Part shown: positions 57,471 through 64,000 of the stretch, piece after piece | Layout: the number at the start of each line of letters is the position of its first letter | Numbering within the stretch: position 1 is the stretch's first letter | Source of the DNA: Parelaphostrongylus tenuis | Taxonomy: Eukaryota; Nematoda; Chromadorea; Rhabditida; Metastrongylidae | DNA length: 64,000 nt | Reading direction: 5' to 3' | NCBI GenBank assembly: GCA_019055375.1 | Contig: JAHQIW010003786.1 | Location: 1 to 64,000 of the forward strand | Made by a program: the position numbers and the translations under genes | Notes under the pieces: model-generated | Seen by the model: only the letters and a program-made list of their open reading frames with translations | The model's database searches: none | Told to the model about the DNA's origin: nothing

Positions 57471-58025
57471 GTGCCCTGTTACTTGAATCTACCATTTGAG
57501 TATCCTTATCTCCATGGCGCGCGGCAATTGAAATTCTCCTTGAAACGCGACGCTGAGCGACACGGAACAACATTTACTAGGCAATAGCCAGATGATTGAA
57601 TCCCTTTAGAGCAAATCTCAATTTCTCATCTGTAAAACTTGAAGAAAAGGTCTGCACAAAATACCGCTTAAAACAGTGATATTTTATGTCTTGCTTTTGC
57701 AGATTAACGGTGAGATGTCCAAAAAGTGATGTGGTGCTGAAGCAATCATTACCTTACGAGCACACTCTGAGAGTTTAAGCAGCTGAAACCACATTTTGCA
57801 GTGAACGATGCCCTGTTCTCTGCCTTTTTTTCAAAAACAAGCAGTCTTTAACTGCGCATTTCATTAAATCGTGGCATGGACATTTATTTCTCGTTCTATT
57901 GATTACTGACCGGATTGTACGAGGTTGTTACGAATCTTTACCGTAGTTGACGCTTTGTCGGGCGCCCTTCATCACAATTACGAAGACTCGAGTTCGGTGT
58001 CACATCAGTTGATTTTGTGGTTAAG
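57471..58025. other. no recognisable feature
   Basis: No supported gene or repeat. Confidence 0.3.
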
Positions 58026-58043
58026 AGTAACGTTTATTATCAC

Positions 58044-58700
58044 TCAAATGTTTTATTAAATGTGAAGTAGCACCCAAATATTATCTCATTATACATAACT
58101 CCAGACTCTTCAAAGTGACTCGTCGTGATCAGGTGGTACTTTGTGGTTTCTGGATGATCAACCGAACTCATTTGCTCTCCTGCTGATAGTTCATCTTGGA
58201 AAAGTTGGTTTAACATTATATGGCATTTAGCAGGTAAGAGTCTGTATTTGCCTTCTAGTGCTATTGTTATTTAGAAAATACTCTGAACATGTCACCGATT
58301 TATGCTTAACTTCGCCATTTCTAATTGGAAGGGCATTTTTGGCAGTAGGTAATTCAACATCGACAATACCATGATTGTCGATCATCTTCACAACTAAAAG
58401 GGAATCGAATGGAACACCTATAAATGTCAATAGTCACCGATATAATGGGTGAAGCTCAGAAGCCCACCATCTTAGAACAAATGGGGAGACTTTTTAAAAT
58501 TGAATGTAATAAATTTTGTTTCATTAAATTCGTTTTTTCCTCTTCTTCTTGAACGGCTAGAATACTGTTGAGCGAGTCTCCTTGTAATCTCAAAGATAGC
58601 AGTGCTGTGGCGTTCCATAGGACGTTGCTGATGACTGCCGGAGATAGGTGGGGTGTGGAGCTCAGCACCACGTGCGCCGTGACGAGCATCACAACCACTC
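58044..58700 (-). other. coding-like segments of an unidentified gene
   Basis: Three consecutive minus-strand frames look more protein-like than the surroundings. 58698-58456 starts MVVMLVTAHVVLSSTPHLSP and includes GDSLNSILAVQEEEEKTNLM. 58423-58227 follows TTTATAG and reads GVPFDSLLVVKMIDNHGIVD, VELPTAKNALPIRNGEVKHK. 58217-58044 reads MLNQLFQDELSAGEQMSSVD and TKYHLITTSHFEESGVMYNE before a stop (57 residues). I cannot name the family. The middle piece has a plausible acceptor but I find no matching donor, so this could be part of a gene, a pseudogene or an unknown mobile element. No second copy exists in the window. Confidence 0.3.
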
Positions 58701-58739
58701 GGTCACGGAGCCCCTTAAGTATTCCTAGAACAAATTGAG

Positions 58740-61187
58740 TGCTAAAAATTCATCGATCTATTCTTCTGAGTAGTATCTTCATGATTATGAAGACAAGCAA
58801 CCGTGCTAATATCTTTCAGTCGCCTACAACAGAAGTTGCTCTATTTAATAATGCCATCACCGCTTCTAAGATTACATGTGTTAAAAAGTTTCTTTTAAAG
58901 ATATATTTAGATAACTGCAGTTATTTGCTATATGAACACAGCAGCGCAGAACTGCTGCTGTTCTGATTTTGTGGTTTCAGATACTTAAACCACAAAGGAG
59001 ATGCGCTCACAAATATTAGCAATCGTTTCTTCATACTCCGATAGTTTGACTATTACACGGTAATATCTATTTGTGAGTTCACAAAATTGAGAGAGTGACG
59101 GCTTGGTTGTGTTGATCTGGAAATACTTTCACCCAGATTCTGCAGATAAGAAGTTGTGTAACAAAGTTTCTCTTTTTCATATAAGTCTTGTTATATTTGC
59201 AGTCGAAGAAGGAAAGTTTTATCTCAGTTCCAGTACGTCAGTGAGAGACGTTCGATTAGAAGCGTAACAATCCCATTTTGTATGTTTTGCAAACAACAAG
59301 CAAAGACACTGTTAGTGCTGTAGAATAATTGGCTTCGTTTAGATCTTTTGTGAACGCCGAATAAAGAGAATGACCGATTTTGTGTCTCAGCAGTTCCGCG
59401 TCATAGCAGCCCCGTTTAGCGGTTCCAGGTTGTAGAAGTTTTGTGTTGCCTTAACTGGCTTGCTGAGTGACTAACAGTTTCGTTACAAACATTTTTTTTG
59501 CACTCTGAATATGACAGTGTACTGAGTTAGCAAAATTTGCGCAATACTCTTATGGAGTTGTCTTATCGCAGATAATATAAACAGGATTGCACAAAGGTAT
59601 TTCATGCAGTTTGCTGTACGGAATGCGTCGACTCACTTCGTCGTGGCTGTAATCCAGTATAAAAAGGCAGCTCTAAATAAACATAGCGTTTAACATGAGA
59701 AAAAAACACATATTTTGGTGGAAAAAGTTTTTAACAACGAATTTGTTAGAGTGAAAATCGCGTCTCTAGAGCTCTAACAGTCTTATTGACCTCACCCATT
59801 TGATACGCCTATGATATCTCATTTTTCTGTTAGACAGGTCGATAGGAGGCCAAATCATGAAGTAAAGAATTTTTCCAAAGGTTTCAGAAATATTCAAGAA
59901 ATGTGACAATCATTACGAGGGTGGCAAAAATAAACCGAGCCATAATTGGTGGTGGAGAAAATGAATGTATAAAGGCACTAGGTCTTGCTGTGAGACAAAA
60001 GATTTACATAATTTGAAGAAATTGCCAATGTATCAAATGTCAGTACCATGAACGGTGTTGAAAGCACAAGTGATGTAACGCAAAGCGAAGGTTTCCTTCT
60101 TCATCTTCTGAACTGTTTCAGTCTTCTTATCAACATGCAAGTTTATGGATCGCCGCCAAGTTGCAGCAGTTCTTCCACGATGTGCAGACGGAAAGAGATT
60201 TGTTAATACATTTTGTAGATTGAAGTGTCGCTTGGCAACGGATACAAATTCTAGAGTGCTTCATTTCCTCTCTGTGGTAGTTTTGAAATGATCATCTGAG
60301 AGGTCAAAATGTTGTTTACTAAGCAATAAATTTAATCTGCCTTATTCAGCGCTTAGGTTTTGGATAAGTCTTTCATTTTCTCACCCACAGCAATAAAGCG
60401 AATAATTATTGATAAACCTTGCAAAAAAATAAGCCTCGTAAAATTGTATCGCTACGATTCCAACATTGCTGCTAGCGGATATTGTTAAAATAGTCTTCTA
60501 ATTTATAGCTTCGATCTGGAGTATGATATAGTTCGAAAATCAAACCTTGAAGATCTGTCTAGTGGCGAAAGCACCTCTTTTGAATTTAAAACATTTCTGA
60601 AAGAAAAAACTTCTCTTACATTGTGTGAGCCGTGATAGAGTAGTGACTGACGTCGACAATGTGTGAAGATTGGAACACCGCTTTCAAAGACAATCCTTGA
60701 ATCGCAACACTATGAACTCTCTTTCATCTGCTTCGTTGAAGACAGTCAAAAGCAGCGCTGTAGAACTATCGGTCCTGTTACGATTTATCGTGGATACTGT
60801 TAGAAACTGAATAAGCGTTCCGTTTTGTAGCAATATCCTGTCGTTTTATTTGATTTGATGAGCGATGAATAGTTTTGTTACAGTATTCTTCCTGTATTGT
60901 GCAGCGGTGTGCTTAAGAACTATGACCAGTGCTTCAAAAAAACTGCTGAATCCTAGGTCATGTGAACGCAGTGTTTCAGAGAGCTACTTTGTATAGATTA
61001 ATACATAGTATTCAATCGATTCTCTATAAAATCTGCCCATCTCATCGTAGTTAATTTGTTAAACTTTTAACCTGGCAAAACTCCTTTGATTCCTAATGTA
61101 AATATCAGTTGCAAGTTAAGTCATCCATGAAGTTTGAAAAGAAAATGTAAACCATCTGTACTAGAAGCAGTTGAGTAAATGACTTAC
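58740..61187. other. array-unit flanking DNA without gene
   Basis: The block GTGCTGTAGAATAATTGGC..GAACGCCGAATAAAG occurs at 59.31 kb and again as GCTGTAGAACTATCGG..AACTGAATAAGCGTTCC at 60.75 kb. These are two of five copies of one flanking block in the window. 59.75-60.05 kb resembles 50.2-50.35 kb (CTGTGAGACAAAAGATTTACA). No exons of the secreted family or other genes are seen. Confidence 0.35.
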
Positions 61188-61459
61188 CGTGTGGTGGGCA
61201 GTCAGTATTCCTACGTGTCGATTAGTAGATATACTGCTGATTCCAAAATTGCAGCTGTTGTAGTTCTGTCTGAATCGATTTACTTGATGGCAGGAAAAGC
61301 CACACTATGTATGTATTTCGTTAAAAATGATTTCCCGATATATTTGAAGATTTTCTTCCCTGAACGGCTTATGTAGTCAAACACAGCTGCTTGTTGCAAA
61401 ACGTTTGCTTATGAGAAAGGCAACTCAGTCTGAGAGAGCTCTGAGACTATCGTACGATG

Positions 61460-62053
61460 ACGAGAACTGACTTCAATGTTATCATATGGATGCCGCTGTG
61501 CACCATGAAAGTGCCATCCCTCGTCACCGTCGTGTTAACGTTTATGCATCCTTTGTTTCACGTTCATTACAGCGAGACACTGCATTTCCTAAATATGTGC
61601 CTTCTTATACTCCAGTGAGGGCTCAGAAAGCTTGGAATAACTTTGAACGCCAGTCTTCGATCGTTCTCCAAACCATCAAATAGTCTGACACCTTCACATT
61701 GAATCATTCACAGGAAGGGATGTTAGGAAAAAACTTGTCATGTGCCACCATTTCTGAAGAATTTGATCCTAGTGTGATTTTGATGATTCTCCTCATATTC
61801 TGCGACATTTTTATCAATTTTCTAGATATTAGTTGTTAGCTGGACAGTGACAAATACAGTTCTGCTTATCAATGATGCTGTTAATTGCACGCTTACAATC
61901 TTTTAGTCGAACGCTGATTACTAGAGATCTACCCAACTCACCTTGCAGCAGTGGCTCATAATTGGTTCTAATATCAAGTTAACCAAGAATTGCTGAGAGC
62001 ACAATATCAGGAAAGAAAGTGTTTCAACTTTGGCGTTCGAGTAGGTCGAACAC
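61460..62053 (-). pseudogene. secreted-family relic B-prime (exons 3-4)
   Basis: Minus strand. Exon 3 (about 62053-61942) reads VFDLLERQS, a TGA, NTFFPDIVLSAILG, a TAA at the conserved Gln position, then TNYEPLLQ and GTGAG. As in its sister at 24.1 kb, the acceptor AG is missing. Exon 4 (about 61570-61460) reads GCINVNTTVTRDGTFMV. In the opposite direction the same stretch is open for 65 codons (61486-61683), which I take for a shadow frame. Exons 1, 2 and 5 were not found. Confidence 0.5.
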
Positions 62054-62834
62054 AGAAAGAAAAACATTTCCCAACTAGCATCTACCAATACGAACGATGG
62101 CTTATTTTGCTTCATTAAGGCAGACGATTAGTCTCCATTACGCGGAATATCGCTAAACGTATCCGACTGCTTTCCACGTCCTCTAGTTCACCAAATCAGA
62201 ACCGAGCGCAGTTGTATGAAGCTCTATCTAAGCCGTTTTAACACTATGAGGTCGACGAATCGTCAGAATTTTGAGGTTTACATAGAAGCTAAGGCTCACA
62301 AAACTCGATTTCTTCTACTTGGAAATGAACTGCTAAACGTATCGCAGCAAGCATTGTGGTTCGTTTTTGTCATTCGGTATCTTCTCCTACCATTTTTCTC
62401 TTCAAAGTGCATTGTAACTGAAGCATTTTGCCTATTGCACATTATTTTTACGGGGAAATGTGTGAATTTTGATTCGAAGCTTCAGCAATGGTATGGGAAT
62501 TATTAAGTTCAAGACGTGGAACCTGAGGGCTTGAAAAATCGCTCAAAATATCTTAAGAGTGATCCTTTCCACCTACTTCGCTCTCATTAAAAATTGACAT
62601 GCGTTCAATCTCATTAACCGATCTCCGTCTCCGTGTGTTTCGGAATAGATAACTTGTCACAGGAGGATCTGTTTAATACATTGAATCCAAACTCATTACG
62701 TCGTCCATCTTGATGGAGTTTACTATTACCTTCAGCAGTCAACACTCGCGTGATTTTTTAGTCTACTGCTGTTGTACTGCTGCAATAAATAACGGTGAAA
62801 TAAATGATCGTCTTAAAGACATCACAGTTAAAAA

Positions 62835-64000
62835 TCAACTTCCGCTGACAACGACAGATGCTGAGAAGAAGTTCGCTCCTAACGGACCTGATGCCAACAT
62901 CCGAATAGCTCTCGTTACTACACTTTGCCGCATCGTTCTCGACCAACTCGCCAAGATAGTGTTTCTGGTCTACATAATTTTTTTCTCTCTTTACAAAATA
63001 AAGTTTGCACAAAAAGAGCTGTTCATACCGAGATTGTCCCTCCAGTTGTCAAGTGTTGCGGAGGAACAGCAGCAGTCTCCATGGGTCCGTTACACATTAT
63101 TGCAACAGGGGGTCCCATACCTGCCTGCGGCATTTTAGTGCAAATTCCAGTAACCGTGCGACGACGATGCAGTTCTGTGGCACAACGACTGCAAAAACTA
63201 TGAGCTAGAAAGACACCTTCCATTTGAATAGAAAACTGAAAAAAACTAGGAAGTAAAGGTACTAATCACAAATTTTTCTTATTCATCGAACCCCTCAAAA
63301 TGATCATCTATCACATTGAATACTATATCCTTAACAAAAAATGTTAGAAAAACTTATGAAAAATTGCATTGATTGCAAATGTTTCGATTTTGGTGCCACT
63401 ATGGTAGCTTTAATTCTATTTTTTTCGCAGTAGTGTCTATAAATGTTAAAAATCGCGATAGTGATAGAGCGCAGCTCTGCTTTTCATTGTCTGTCATAAT
63501 GTTGCGCGCAATTTTTCGAATGGATGTTTGATCTTGGAGGCTCACTGATAGCCATCCCCTCTAGACTATTGCGAACTGTTTGACACAGCTAAGTGATATT
63601 AACAGTAAGTTGACCCAAAATAGTTAAGATTATAACATCAGGTAGGGGCGCACTGCGAGCTTGGCTTTCGAGAACAACAAGGACCTGACAAACAGAGTCT
63701 TTTTACTAGTTTGAAATTTATCTAAAAGTGCTACCAATAGAATCATGTCAAGCCATGGAGTGAATTCAGCGCTAGGAGTTTGATGACCTGTCACAAAATT
63801 GGCGCTCATCTACTACGCCCTTCGAAAATTCGCTGGAGAAACATTTGAAGTCCAATACCTGTAAGCTTACTGCTTGCATAACAAGACGCTGTACAAATGC
63901 TCAAGCTTCCTCTCCACCAGGTGCAGCACAAGGTACACGTGCACGGACATCGGGTGAACTAGAATAAACCATAGCGAGTGGCAATGTGAAGCCGCTGACG
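62835..64000 (-). pseudogene. secreted-family copy B, exons 2-5, runs off the window
   Basis: Minus strand. Exon 2 (beyond 64000 to 63871) reads VSGFTLPLAMVYSSSPDVRA, RVPCAAPGGEEA, a TGA, then FVQRLVMQA and GTAAGC. Exon 3 (63684-63573) reads VLVVLESQARSAPLPDVIIL, TILGQLTVNIT, then TAG; its donor has GC instead of GT. Exon 4 (63188-63029) follows TTTTTGCAG, reads VPQNCIVV, loses 4 bases, then TVTGICTKMPQAGMGPPVAI to GGTISV and GTATG. Exon 5 (62969-62835) follows CATGTAG and is fully open: TRNTILASWSRTMRQSVVTR, AIRMLASGPLGANFFSA, SGS, stop. It is the partner of copy A (24.8-26.3 kb). Exon 1 would lie outside the window. Confidence 0.65.

Larger units (their letters stand above)
61188..64000. 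repeat. segmental duplication, right copy (partner 23247-26010)
   Basis: Same order and orientation of blocks as the left copy, ending at the window edge inside exon 2 of secreted-family copy B. Landmarks: CCGTGTGGTGGGCAGTCAGT at 61188, CCTCGTCACCGTCGTGTTAA near 61520, GTGTGTTTCGGAATAG at 62634 and TTGATGGAGTTTACTAT at 62710. Confidence 0.7.

Noticed and set aside
61486..61683. 65-codon plus-strand frame as a real exon
   Set aside because: It covers, in reverse, an exon 4 relic of the secreted family that is conserved in the minus-strand reading; the plus frame is broken in the sister segment at 23.6 kb.
1..64000. CRISPR arrays, bacterial operons, phage or integron structures
   Set aside because: No regularly spaced repeats, ribosome-binding sites or prokaryotic genes; the splice sites and transposon types are those of an animal nuclear genome.

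Overview
The window looks like a repeat-rich intergenic/accessory stretch of a strongylid (hookworm-type) nematode nuclear genome. This is inferred from AT-rich DNA with short GT-AG introns, RTE-clade retrotransposons of a type I associate with hookworms, Merlin, mariner, piggyBac and Penelope-like relics, two tRNA-derived SINE-like families and many fold-back elements. No intact long protein-coding gene is visible. The longest open frames belong to transposons.

The only host gene content that can be followed is (i) a multi-copy family of small secreted proteins and (ii) a decayed fragment of proteasome subunit Rpn9 (10.6-11.2 kb). The secreted family has a five-exon layout that I reconstructed by comparing copies: exon 1 is a signal peptide ending in CG(V/M)MPAGQ; exon 2 is an FTVTGF..PVAMVY..VPGIA..RLVMQ block; exon 3 is a VLDVLES.GRSALLPD..ISSILGQLT block; exon 4 carries an NC..VGNTVT.ICTKM block; exon 5 is MANWSRTMWQSVVNRAIRMLA..PFGSHFFSA..SGN-stop. 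Copies or relics lie at 2.3-4.2 (+), 19.9-20.4 (-), 23.5-24.1 (-), 24.8-26.3 (-), 35.3-36.2 (-), 45.5-45.9 (-), 61.5-62.1 (-) and 62.8-64.0 kb (-, running off the end). Nearly all carry stops, frameshifts, lost splice sites or missing exons. The copy at 24.8-26.3 kb is the most complete. Unit-sized flanking sequence is also repeated, so the window is best read as an old, decayed tandem array of a two-gene unit, later filled with transposons.

Layout: 1-4.2 kb inverted array copy with a TA-flanked MITE in an intron; 4.7-7.6 kb an old RTE copy split by a foreign insert; 8.3-13.2 kb SINE copies and the Rpn9 relic; 14.1-17.5 kb three fold-back elements with very long inverted repeats; 19.5 kb mariner relic; 20-27.9 kb array copies; 27.9-32.8 kb RTE, SINE, Merlin, RTE; 33-36.6 kb SINE-like palindrome, mariner relic, array copy; 36.9-39.5 kb TA microsatellites around a SINE and an RTE; 40.3-41.9 kb piggyBac relic; 42.1 kb SINE with a perfect hairpin; 44.6 kb Penelope-like GIY-YIG relic; 45.5-50.3 kb array copies; 50.8-54.1 kb near full-length RTE; 54.7-57.5 kb SINE, Merlin, fold-back, SINE; 58-58.7 kb unidentified coding-like segments; 59-64 kb array copies that mirror 22-26 kb.

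Between these features most of the sequence shows no coding signal I can defend. All identifications come from reading motifs and comparing segments within the window; no database search was possible.
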